Positions 22,028-32,133 of a stretch of 61,740 bases of DNA are shown piece by piece. Where the stretch lies: NCBI GenBank assembly GCA_947259785.1, contig CAMYNQ010000003.1, positions 1-61,740 of the forward strand, read 5' to 3'. Source of the stretch: an uncultured Chromatiaceae bacterium. Its GTDB lineage: Bacteria; Pseudomonadota; Gammaproteobacteria; Tenderiales; Tenderiaceae. Both the position numbers and the translations under genes were made by a program. Within the stretch, counting starts at the first letter, position 1. Every line of letters begins with the position of its first letter. Below the pieces are notes generated by a model. It was given only the letters and a program-made list of their open reading frames with translations, made no database searches and was not told the origin of the DNA.

Positions 22028-23269
22028 GTGACTAAACAACGTCGTATCGTTTTGACAGGGATGGGCATGGTTGGCCCAGTGGGTCTAACTGTCAAAGAAT
22101 CCTGGGACAATATTCTCGCAGGCAAGAGCGGTATTGCGCCTATTACTCATTTTGATGTTTCTGAATTTAGTGTTCAATTCGGTGGTTCGGTGCATGGTTT
22201 TGATGTCACCAATTACATCTCGAAAAAAGAATCCCGCAAGATGGACCCCTTTATCCATTACGGCATCGCTGCGGCTAAAGAGGCCATTGAAGATTCAGGT
22301 TTGGAAGTGACCGAAGCAAATGCCGATCGCATTGGTGTGATGGTGGGTTCTGGAATTGGTGGTTTGTCGGGGATAGAGAAAGGTCGTCAGACCTTTGATA
22401 AATCCGGTCCACGTAAAATTTCACCTTTCTTTGTGCCCAGTAACATCATCAACATGATCTCGGGCAATATCTCCATCATGTATGGCATGAAGGGACCCAA
22501 CCTGGCGATTGTCACCGCCTGTACTACCGGCACTCACAATATTGGCGAAGCTGCACGTATCATCGAACGCGGTGATGCAGATGCGATTGTTGCCGGTGGT
22601 GCTGAAATGGCAACCTCGCCAACTGGCCTGGGCGGATTTGCAGCAGCTAGGGCCTTGTCTACTCGTAATGATGATCCAAGTACTGCTAGTCGTCCGTGGG
22701 ACAAAGACCGTGATGGTTTTGTCTTGAGTGATGGCGCTGGTGTTGTCATGGTCGAAGAGTATGAACACGCCAAAGCGCGCGGCGCGAACATTTATGCTGA
22801 ACTGACTGGTTTTGGCATGAATGGCGATGCCTATCACATGACTTCGCCAAGCGAGGGCGGTGAAGGTGCAGCCAAATGTATGGCACTAGCGCTGAAAGAT
22901 GCAGGCATTAATCCAGATCAAGTTGATTACATTAACGCCCATGGTACATCGACACCTGCGGGTGACAGAGCTGAAACCATGGCGGCTAAAAAAATGTTTG
23001 GTGATCACGCCTATAAGCTGGCTATGAGTTCTACTAAATCCATGACCGGCCATCTATTGGGGGCTGCTGGCGGCATTGAAGCCATTTTTACTGCGCTTGC
23101 GATTCGCGACCAAGTTGCACCTCCGACCATAAACTACGGCACGCCTGATCCTGATTGTGATCTCGATTATGTGCCAAACGAAGCGCGGCCAATGAAGATT
23201 GATGGGGCGATCTCTAATTCGTTTGGTTTCGGTGGCACCAACGGCTCGCTTGTTCTTTCTAGAATCTAG
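22028..23269 (+). CDS. fabF: 3-oxoacyl-ACP synthase II
   Basis: [47 protein letters not shown]. Confidence 0.97.
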   Translation: MTKQRRIVLTGMGMVGPVGLTVKESWDNILAGKSGIAPITHFDVSEFSVQFGGSVHGFDVTNYISKKESRKMDPFIHYGIAAAKEAIEDSGLEVTEANADRIGVMVGSGIGGLSGIEKGRQTFDKSGPRKISPFFVPSNIINMISGNISIMYGMKGPNLAIVTACTTGTHNIGEAARIIERGDADAIVAGGAEMATSPTGLGGFAAARALSTRNDDPSTASRPWDKDRDGFVLSDGAGVVMVEEYEHAKARGANIYAELTGFGMNGDAYHMTSPSEGGEGAAKCMALALKDAGINPDQVDYINAHGTSTPAGDRAETMAAKKMFGDHAYKLAMSSTKSMTGHLLGAAGGIEAIFTALAIRDQVAPPTINYGTPDPDCDLDYVPNEARPMKIDGAISNSFGFGGTNGSLVLSRI

Positions 23270-23317
23270 CCCGATTGTAGGATGTAAAAATCCTGTGCCA
23301 GTTTAAGGTCTAAGTCG

Positions 23318-24667
23318 TTGGTTGATCAATCACAACACTGTCTCAAGCTGGATTATGAATTCGATCTGCTGCGTCTGCATCAGCTCAATCCAGAGCGTTA
23401 TCCTCACCTGCTTGAAAGTGTGCTGCATGGTACACCGCAGTCGCGTTATGACATTCTGTTTGCCTTTCCTGATGAAACCATCAGCTCTGCCATTGCTCCT
23501 GATAGCCAAGCGTTTCTGCCGCAGCTGGATCAGGCCTGGCAACAGCAACGTCTAACCATCGAGCAATCTGAGCTGCCATTTAATGGTGGTTGGTTTGTCT
23601 ATCTAGGCTATGAGCTGGCTAATGAGATTGAACCCTCTCTTGATTTGCCAGCATCAACAAGCCCATTGCCCACAGCGTTTGCCACCCGTATTCCGGCGGC
23701 AGTGATTAGAGACCACCAAGTGGGATGCTGTTATCTTGTCAGCGAACCGGGCTCGGAATCACTTTTGTCGCAGATAAAACAGGACATTGCTGGGCTCGCC
23801 ACTGTTAGCGAATTTGTTGTTAAGCCGCAAGTTCTCAGCATCGTCGAAGACCAGCCCGATAGCTTTATTGATGGTGTCAAAAGAATCCGCAGTTACATTC
23901 ATGAAGGCGATGTGTTTCAGGCAAATCTATCGCGCGCCTGGCAAATGGAGTTAGCTGAAACGACTGCTTCACAACTGTATCAATCTCTGCGCGACAATAA
24001 TCCTGCACCGTTTGCTGCGTTGGTCACGTTTCAGGGTAAGGCGATTATCAGCTCTTCACCTGAACGTCTGGTCGACATTGTTGATGGCCAGGTCAGCACT
24101 CGTCCGATTGCTGGCACACGTCCACGAGGTACCGACCAAGTTGCCGACCAGGCTAATTCAGAAACCCTGCTGGCTCATCCAAAAGAGCGGGCCGAGCATG
24201 TGATGTTGATTGACTTGGAACGTAATGACCTAGGACGAGTCTGCCAACCGGGCACAGTCAAGGTTGACGAATTGATGGTGCTTGAGTCATATGCCCATGT
24301 GCACCATATAGTTTCCAATGTTAGTGGTCAGCTTCGGCCAGAAATAACGCCGGTCGATGTGATCCGCGCGGTCTTTCCCGGAGGCACCATTACCGGATGT
24401 CCAAAGGTTCGTTGCATGCAGATTATTCAGGAACTAGAACAGACATCACGCGGAGTCTATACAGGTTCTGTTGGTTACATTAGTCACTGTGGTCGCATGG
24501 ATCTCAATATCCTGATCAGAACCATGTTGCTGGATGGTAATCAACTCAGTTTTCGCACGGGTGCAGGAATTGTTGCTGACTCCGTTGCCGAGTCTGAACT
24601 ACAAGAAACTCGCGCAAAAGCACGCGGCTTGTTAAGAGCGTTGGGGATAGATGATGTTTCTGCTTAA
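23318..24667 (+). CDS. pabB: Aminodeoxychorismate synthase component I
   Basis: SSSPERLVDIVDGQVSTRPIAGTRPRG, LIDLERNDLGRVC, FPGGTITGCPKVR; start possibly TTG; overlaps pabC. Confidence 0.9.
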   Translation: MVDQSQHCLKLDYEFDLLRLHQLNPERYPHLLESVLHGTPQSRYDILFAFPDETISSAIAPDSQAFLPQLDQAWQQQRLTIEQSELPFNGGWFVYLGYELANEIEPSLDLPASTSPLPTAFATRIPAAVIRDHQVGCCYLVSEPGSESLLSQIKQDIAGLATVSEFVVKPQVLSIVEDQPDSFIDGVKRIRSYIHEGDVFQANLSRAWQMELAETTASQLYQSLRDNNPAPFAALVTFQGKAIISSSPERLVDIVDGQVSTRPIAGTRPRGTDQVADQANSETLLAHPKERAEHVMLIDLERNDLGRVCQPGTVKVDELMVLESYAHVHHIVSNVSGQLRPEITPVDVIRAVFPGGTITGCPKVRCMQIIQELEQTSRGVYTGSVGYISHCGRMDLNILIRTMLLDGNQLSFRTGAGIVADSVAESELQETRAKARGLLRALGIDDVSA

Positions 24668-25496
24668 CGGAGAAAAATCAGATTCACTAAGCTTGCAGGA
24701 TAGGGGGCTGCAATATGGCGATGGTCTGTTTGAAACCATTGCCGTTCGCAATCAGCAGTTGGAATTCTGGCAACTCCACATGCAACGCTTGCTTGATGGC
24801 TGTCAGCGGTTGCGTATTCCATTGCCTGATCCGGAACAGTTGTTAGCAGAAGCGTGCGTTCTGCTTGATGGTCGTACTGATGCTGTACTGAAGGTTGTTA
24901 TCACTCGAGGCCAGGGTGGACGAGGTTATCGAGCGCCGACTGAGTCAAATTCAAAACCAAGCCAAATCCTGGCTGTTTATGAGTTGCCCGACTATCCAGC
25001 CGAAAACCAAGCTAATGGCATTGTCGTAAGATACTGTGACACAAGACTCGGCACCAGTCCTACGCTTGCCGGTATCAAACACCTAAACCGACTTGAGCAA
25101 GTCTTGGCACGCTGTGAGTGGCAGGATGAGGCTATCTTTGAAGGCCTTATGCTGGCAGCTCATGGCCGTGTCACGGAAGGCACCATGAGTAACCTGTTTT
25201 TTGTCAAAGAAGGCATTCTATGCAGTCCTGATTTATCAAACGCTGGGGTGGTAGGTATCATGCGTGAGATGATCTTTGAATTTGCCCATAAACAGAAAAT
25301 TCCTGTAGAGATTGCCCATTTCAGCAAGGCTGATTTAAGTGCTGCGGATGAAGTCTTTATATCAAATTCGCTGATTGGCGCTTGGCCGGTTCGTCAGCTA
25401 GAACAACAACAGTTTTCTATCGGAGCTGTCACACAGCAGATCATTTCCGCTGTCAATGCTGCCCGGTTAAAAGATGCCAGCCATGAAGTCATCTAA
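24651..25496 (+). CDS. pabC: Aminodeoxychorismate lyase
   Basis: LQDRGLQYGDGLFETIAV; KHLNRLEQVLA; FISNSLIGAWPV; between pabB and mltG. Confidence 0.92.
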   Translation: MMFLLNGEKSDSLSLQDRGLQYGDGLFETIAVRNQQLEFWQLHMQRLLDGCQRLRIPLPDPEQLLAEACVLLDGRTDAVLKVVITRGQGGRGYRAPTESNSKPSQILAVYELPDYPAENQANGIVVRYCDTRLGTSPTLAGIKHLNRLEQVLARCEWQDEAIFEGLMLAAHGRVTEGTMSNLFFVKEGILCSPDLSNAGVVGIMREMIFEFAHKQKIPVEIAHFSKADLSAADEVFISNSLIGAWPVRQLEQQQFSIGAVTQQIISAVNAARLKDASHEVI

Positions 25497-26496
25497 GCTG
25501 ATAATCAAAATTATTGCTGTGCTGTTTTTGGTCATCTGTATTGCCAGTGGCTGGTTTGTGCTGCAACTAACTAGTTTTAAAAATAGCTCTATCAATTTAA
25601 ATCATGAACAGGTGTTTGTCATCGCGCCTGGTTCCAGTCTCAACAAGATTGCCTATGCCATGCAAGCCGAAGGGCTGATTGACCAACCTCGTTATTTAAC
25701 CTTGCTGGGGCGCTGGTATGGCCATGCCGCCAAACTTAAAGTCGGGGAGTTTTTGTTAACGCCAGGTATGACACCACTGCAAGTGCTGGATAAGATAGTC
25801 GCCGGTGATGTGCTGCAATATAGCTTAACCGTGGTGGAAGGCTGGAGCTTTAAACAGATGCTGCAGGCTGTGCATAGCAATGAAAAACTAAAGCATGAGC
25901 TCAAGGGTTTAAGCGCAGAACAAATAATGCAAAAACTGGGCAAGCCAGGTGAGCACCCTGAAGGCCGGTTTCTGCCTGAGACCTATTATTTCACCGCTGG
26001 CATGACGGATGTTGATTTTCTTAAACGTGCCTATGAGGCAATGCAGCAAGAGCTGCAACAGGCGTGGCAACAACGTGATGAGGGATTGCCGTACCAATCA
26101 GCCTATGATGCTCTAATCATGGCCTCGATCATTGAAAAAGAAACCGCTGTGCCATCTGAACGTGCCGAGATTGCCGGCGTGTTTGTCCGTCGCCTACAGA
26201 AAAATATGCGCTTGCAGACCGACCCTACGGTGATCTACGGCATCGGCGAGAGTTACGACGGCAATATCAGACGGCGTGATCTAAGGCGTGACACGGCCTA
26301 TAACACCTATACTCGCCATGGCCTGACACCAACGCCGATTGCCTTGCCCGGTGTCGATGCCATTCATGCCGCCCTGCATCCGGCCAAAGGTGATAGTCTC
26401 TACTTTGTTTCCAAGGGCAATGGTAGTCATTATTTTTCTGCCACTCTGAAAGAGCACATCAAGGCAGTGCGGAAATATCAACTCAAACGTAAATAG
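25474..26496 (+). CDS. mltG: Endolytic transglycosylase MltG (YceG)
   Basis: N-terminal TM; ASIIEKETAVPSERAEIAGVFVRRL, LQTDPTVIYG, YNTYTRHGLTPTPIALPG. Confidence 0.95.
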   Translation: MPAMKSSKLIIKIIAVLFLVICIASGWFVLQLTSFKNSSINLNHEQVFVIAPGSSLNKIAYAMQAEGLIDQPRYLTLLGRWYGHAAKLKVGEFLLTPGMTPLQVLDKIVAGDVLQYSLTVVEGWSFKQMLQAVHSNEKLKHELKGLSAEQIMQKLGKPGEHPEGRFLPETYYFTAGMTDVDFLKRAYEAMQQELQQAWQQRDEGLPYQSAYDALIMASIIEKETAVPSERAEIAGVFVRRLQKNMRLQTDPTVIYGIGESYDGNIRRRDLRRDTAYNTYTRHGLTPTPIALPGVDAIHAALHPAKGDSLYFVSKGNGSHYFSATLKEHIKAVRKYQLKRK

Positions 26497-26503
26497 TGAA
26501 TAG

Positions 26504-27153
<650 letters not shown>

Positions 27154-27154
<1 letters not shown>

Positions 27155-28161
27155 TGATGGCCTCACTCTTACCCTGGCAGCAATCACAATGGCAACTGTT
27201 GCAAGAGAGTCGTCAACAGGGGCGTCTGCCACATGCTTTGTTGTTGACTGGCCCTCAGGGGCTGGGTAAAGGCCAGTTTGCGACATTATTTGCCCAAAGC
27301 TTGCTGTGTCAGTCAAACAACGCAGACGCTACGCCCTGCGGTCTGTGTCGCTATTGTCAGTTGTATCAGGCCGGCAGTCATCCGGATGTCAGCCTGGTAT
27401 CTCCCCTGGAAGGCAAAAAGGCCATTGCTGTTGATCAAATTCGTGCACTTGGCCAATTTATGGCACTAAAGTCTCAATATGCCGGTCATAAACTGGTGGT
27501 CATAAACCCGGCCGAGGCGATGAATATCAATTCCAGTAACAGTCTGTTAAAGACCCTGGAAGAGCCTTCGGCCGAGGCAGTCCTGCTATTGGTGACCCAC
27601 CAACCAGCCCAGCTACCAGCCACTATTCGCTCGCGCTGTCAGGAAGTTCGCTTCGGAATTGCTGAAACGGCAGAAAACCGTGCCTGGCTATCGCAGCAGC
27701 TGCCTGCGGGTGCGGATATAGATCTGCTGCTTTCGCTCGCAGGGGGAGCACCGTTCAGGGCAATACAGCTGGCTGATGAGGGCTTACTTGAACAACGGCA
27801 GACTCTTTTTAATGGCCTGGACCAGCTCGCCGGTTTAAAGCTTGATCCTGTCAGTCTGGCGAGTCAGTTAAATAAGGCCAATCCAGGTTGGGCCTTATTG
27901 TGCCTCTATTCCTGGACCGCTGACATGATTCGTCTCAAGGCGGCTGAGCAAACAGCTGCCCAACTTGGCAACCCGGATTTGGGCGAACGTTTGCTTAAAC
28001 TATTGAATCAGGTATCGTTAACAAACTTATTTAAGTTGCAGGACAGAATCAGGCAGGCTCAGCAAGAATTTGAACGCAATCTGAATCCCGCCCTGATTAT
28101 GGAATCTGTGCTGATGGAATGGCAAAATACCTTTCGTATCAGAAAAAGAAAAATTACTTAA
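27154..28161 (+). CDS. holB: DNA polymerase III subunit delta'
   Basis: GPQGLGKGQFA, zinc-binding Cys cluster CGLCRYCQLYQAGSHPD, NSLLKTLEEPS; overlaps the tmk stop by 1 nt. Confidence 0.93.
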
Positions 28162-28194
28162 AGATAAAACAGGTTAGGTACGATAACTAAGCCG

Positions 28195-28575
28195 ATGGCT
28201 GAAGACAAAGACAACAAACCAGTAGCGCCCGCACCGAACAGGCAGGGCATATTGTCGCTGACTATCAAGGACAAGGGTGCCTTGTATGCGGCCTATATGC
28301 CATTTGTCAAAAATGGTGGTCTGTTCATCCCCACCAATAAGGATTACAAGCTGGGCGATGAGGTCTTCATGTTGCTTAAACTGATGGACGAGACTGAAAA
28401 ACTGCCCATTGTCGGCAAGGTAATCTGGGTGACGCCAAAGGGGGCACAGGGAAACCGGGTAGCAGGGATTGGCGTGCAGTTTGCCTCTGATCAAGATGGT
28501 GAAAATGCCCGTAAAAAAATCGAAACCTATCTCGGCGGTGCGCTGAAATCCGATCGTCCAACTCATACCATCTAG
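28195..28575 (+). CDS. pilZ: PilZ-domain type IV pilus assembly protein
   Basis: 126 aa; KDKGALYAAYMPFVKNGGLFIPTNKDYKLGDEVFMLLKLMDETEKLPIVGKVIWVTPKGAQGNRVAGIGVQF; holB-pilZ-tatD context. Confidence 0.92.
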   Translation: MAEDKDNKPVAPAPNRQGILSLTIKDKGALYAAYMPFVKNGGLFIPTNKDYKLGDEVFMLLKLMDETEKLPIVGKVIWVTPKGAQGNRVAGIGVQFASDQDGENARKKIETYLGGALKSDRPTHTI

Positions 28576-28693
28576 TTCCGTTGCCGCTGCTTAAAATGCC
28601 CCGCTGTTTGCTGTAAACTCCAGATTCACTTTTTACCCACCAGGTGGGCAGTATTCAGCAGAAATGTTTATCTGAAATAAGTTATCTGGAATT

Positions 28694-29482
28694 ATGACCA
28701 TCCAACTAATCGACTCACATTGTCATCTAGACCGTTTGGACTTAAAAGCCCATGACGGTGGCCTTGATCTTGTTTTTGCACAGGCAAAAGCGCTGGATGT
28801 TAATCAGATGCTCTGTGTCGGCATTAACCTTGAGTCTTGGCCTGAGATGATGAAAATTGTCGAGGCCTACGACAATATCTACGCCTCGGTGGGGGTGCAT
28901 CCCAATGAAGACGAGGGTGAAGATCCATCGGTAGAAAGGTTAGTCGAATTGGCCAATCACCCCAAGGTGGTCGCTATCGGAGAAACAGGGCTGGACTATT
29001 TTCGCAGCGAAGGTGACCTGGACTGGCAACGGGATCGTTTTCGCCGTCATATTGCAGCCGCCAAGCAGACGGGCAAGCCGCTAATTATCCACAGTCGCGA
29101 GGCCCAGCCCGATACGCTGAACATTATGGCCGAAGAGGGTGCAGACCAGCCTGGCGGCATCATGCATTGTTTTGTCGATGATTGGGACAGCGCCCGTCGC
29201 GCTATAGAGCTGAATTTTGTCATCTCATTTTCAGGCATCGTCACCTTTAATTCCGCCATACAATTAAAGGAAGTTGCAAAACTTTGCCCGTTGGACAAGA
29301 TGTTGGTGGAAACTGATTCGCCTTATCTGACCCCGGTGCCGTTCCGTGGCAAGAGTAACCAGCCGGGTTACACCCGATATGTGGCCGAGCATATCGCCGA
29401 GTTGAAGGGCATTAGCCTGGAAGAAGTGGCCAATGCCACCACAGAAAACTTTTATCGTCTGTTTCCCGGATGTAAAAACTAG
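28694..29482 (+). CDS. tatD: TatD family metal-dependent hydrolase
   Basis: LIDSHCHLDRL; GETGLDYF; HSREAQPDTL; ETDSPYLTPVPFRGK. Confidence 0.93.
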   Translation: MTIQLIDSHCHLDRLDLKAHDGGLDLVFAQAKALDVNQMLCVGINLESWPEMMKIVEAYDNIYASVGVHPNEDEGEDPSVERLVELANHPKVVAIGETGLDYFRSEGDLDWQRDRFRRHIAAAKQTGKPLIIHSREAQPDTLNIMAEEGADQPGGIMHCFVDDWDSARRAIELNFVISFSGIVTFNSAIQLKEVAKLCPLDKMLVETDSPYLTPVPFRGKSNQPGYTRYVAEHIAELKGISLEEVANATTENFYRLFPGCKN

Positions 29483-30609
29483 AGCGCGTCCTTCTCAATA
29501 ATTTCCAAGGCCTGGTCAAGCTGTGATTTAGGCGTATAGAAATGCGGTGAAAAACGAATCCCACCACCGCGCAGGGCGCAGAAGATGCCGTGTTTTTGCA
29601 ACTTTTGAAACAGCTCGTCATTGTCTTTGCAGCTGAAATTGACAATGCCGCCGTATCTACCTGCCTCAGTGTTGGTCAGTAGCTCTACTCCATCCATTTC
29701 ATCGATACGCTCACATAGATAACGGCTGTTCTCCAGCACCGCTGCTTCAACCTTCTCCATACCTGTTTCCAGCAATAGCTTGATGCTGGCATGGAGGGCA
29801 TGGATAGCGATCATATTGGGACTGCCACATTCAAATCGACGAGCTGTCTTGGCCACCGTCCAGTTTTTAACGCTGTAGTTGCCCAGTGGGTCGACCATAT
29901 GCCAGCCGTATTGGGTCAGCTTGAGATTGTCACGGATCTCGGGGCGGCAATAGAACAGTCCCAACCCCTCAGGCCCGAGCATCCACTTGTGACCATCGGC
30001 CATGACAAAGTCGGCTTTGATGGCCTGGGCATCAAGCTGCACCGCACCGATGCTCTGAATGGCATCGACACAAAAAAGGACGCCGTTATCACGGCAGAAC
30101 TGGCCGATGCGTTCCAGGTCCATACGCAGGCCAGAGGCATACTGAATCGAGCTAATGGTGATCAGGCGGGTGTTTTGGTCGCATTTGGCGAACAGGGCGT
30201 CTTCCGGGGTTGCAGCACTGCTCAGGTCGGCCTCACGAAACTCGACGCCATGCTGTTCCAGCGACTCCCAGACAATGCGATTTGAGGGAAATTCCTGATC
30301 GCTGGAGACGATGTTGTGGCCAACTTCCCAACCCAAGCCATAGGCGACAAAGGACAGCGCCTCTGAGGTATTTTTGACCAGGGCAATGTCATCAGGGGAG
30401 GGGGCATTAATCAGTGTCGCCAGCCCCTTGCGCAGTTGATGTTCCAGCTTGAGCCAGGCGGGGTAGTGACTGGAGCCCAGCCGAGCATTCTCATCGGCAA
30501 ACTGCATTACCGCATCACGCGCCACTGTCGGCCAAGGGGCGACCGCGGCGTGATTGAGGTGGATCATCTCAGCGAGATGGGGAAACTTCTGCTTATCTGA
30601 GTAGGGCAT
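29479..30609 (-). CDS. Aminotransferase class V-fold PLP enzyme
   Basis: HLNHAAVAPWP; VDAIQSIGAVQLDAQAIKADFVMADGHKWMLGPEGLGLFY (PLP Lys). Confidence 0.9.
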   Translation of the reverse strand: MPYSDKQKFPHLAEMIHLNHAAVAPWPTVARDAVMQFADENARLGSSHYPAWLKLEHQLRKGLATLINAPSPDDIALVKNTSEALSFVAYGLGWEVGHNIVSSDQEFPSNRIVWESLEQHGVEFREADLSSAATPEDALFAKCDQNTRLITISSIQYASGLRMDLERIGQFCRDNGVLFCVDAIQSIGAVQLDAQAIKADFVMADGHKWMLGPEGLGLFYCRPEIRDNLKLTQYGWHMVDPLGNYSVKNWTVAKTARRFECGSPNMIAIHALHASIKLLLETGMEKVEAAVLENSRYLCERIDEMDGVELLTNTEAGRYGGIVNFSCKDNDELFQKLQKHGIFCALRGGGIRFSPHFYTPKSQLDQALEIIEKDAL

Positions 30610-30719
30610 AATGTCTTAGCTGTTATCTGTAAATGTCTGATTAATATAATGACTCGATTGTTATAATGCCAATCATTCTTGGCTGTGTTTTAATCGTGTT
30701 TTCGCTGTGAGGCCTGCTT

Positions 30720-32048
30720 GTGGACCTGTTTTTACCCATTGTTTATATTGCCCTGGGCGCACTGATTGGTGCCGTTGTAACCTGGTTATGGCTAAAGGCG
30801 CATCGCAGTGGTGGTGAACAGCAGCTCGCCACGCTTGCTACCCAGTTGCAGGCAGAGCAAGATGTCAGTCTCAAACTGGAACAACAACTGTCCGAGATCA
30901 GGCAAGAGTCTCAAGAGCGTCAGGAACAATCCACCCTGCTCAAGGCCGACATTGCCAAGCTCGAAACCCAACTGACAGAAGAACGTAAGCAATCTACCGA
31001 AAAGCTCAAACTGCTCGATGAGGCCCGCGCCCAGCTCAATATTGAATTTCAAAACCTGGCCAACAAGATCCTAGAAGAAAAGAGCCTCAAGTTCACCGAG
31101 CAGAACAAAATAAATATTGATCAGGTGCTTAGTCCACTGCGTGAACAGCTAGGTGATTTCAAGCGTAAGGTTGAAGATGTCTATGAGAAGGAATCCAAGG
31201 ACCGTGTCTCGTTGTTTCATGAGATCAAACACCTCAAGGATCTCAATCAAAAGATCAGCGATGACGCCCTCAATCTGACCAATGCCCTTAAGGGGCAGAC
31301 CAAGACCCAGGGCACCTGGGGTGAAGTGATTTTGGAACGGGTGCTGGAAGAGTCGGGGCTGCATATCGGTCGTGAATACGAAACCCAGGGCAGCTTCACC
31401 AGTGAAGAGGGCAAACGGCTGCGTCCGGATGTAATTGTCCATTTGCCCGAGGGTAAGGACATCATCATTGACTCCAAGGTCTCGCTGACCGCCTATGAAC
31501 GTTACTGCTCCAGTGATGATGATAAACAACGACAAATTGATTTGAAGGAACACATCACCTCACTCAAGGCCCATATCAAAGGCTTAAGTGTTAAAAGTTA
31601 TGAAGACCTGCCCGGTGTTAAATCACTCGATTTTGTCTTGTTGTTTGTGCCTATCGAAGCGGCATTTATCACCGCGGTAGAAAACGACCGCGACATCTTC
31701 CGCGAAGCCTTTGATAAAAACATCATCGTGGTCAGTCCAACCACGCTGTTGGCCACACTTAAAACCGTGCACAACATCTGGCGTTATGAATATCAAAACC
31801 TCAATGCTTTAGAAATTGCAGAAAAGGCCGGTAACCTCTATGACCAGTTCGTGTTGTTTGTGCAGTCCATGGATGATATTGGTGACAAGCTCAACAAGGC
31901 CACCGATGCCTATCAGACCGCCAGAAAGCGGCTGGTAGATGGTAGAGGCAATTTGGTCGGCCGAACGGAAAAGCTGAAAAAACTGGGGGCCAAGGCAAAA
32001 AAATCGCTTGATGACAAGTTATTGCTAGAATCTGAATCTGCTGAATAA
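30720..32048 (+). CDS. rmuC: DNA recombination protein RmuC
   Basis: N-terminal TM, coiled coil, GTWGEVILERVLEESGLHIGREYETQ, DVIVHLPEGKDIIIDSKVSLTAYERY, VSPTTLLATLKTVHNIW; GTG start. Confidence 0.93.
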   Translation: MDLFLPIVYIALGALIGAVVTWLWLKAHRSGGEQQLATLATQLQAEQDVSLKLEQQLSEIRQESQERQEQSTLLKADIAKLETQLTEERKQSTEKLKLLDEARAQLNIEFQNLANKILEEKSLKFTEQNKINIDQVLSPLREQLGDFKRKVEDVYEKESKDRVSLFHEIKHLKDLNQKISDDALNLTNALKGQTKTQGTWGEVILERVLEESGLHIGREYETQGSFTSEEGKRLRPDVIVHLPEGKDIIIDSKVSLTAYERYCSSDDDKQRQIDLKEHITSLKAHIKGLSVKSYEDLPGVKSLDFVLLFVPIEAAFITAVENDRDIFREAFDKNIIVVSPTTLLATLKTVHNIWRYEYQNLNALEIAEKAGNLYDQFVLFVQSMDDIGDKLNKATDAYQTARKRLVDGRGNLVGRTEKLKKLGAKAKKSLDDKLLLESESAE

Positions 32049-32133
32049 CCGCGCAGACATGATTTATTTCTATTTATAGGGTCTGGAAATTGAGTTAGAA
32101 GCCTTTATATACAACAAGTTATACCACTTTTAT

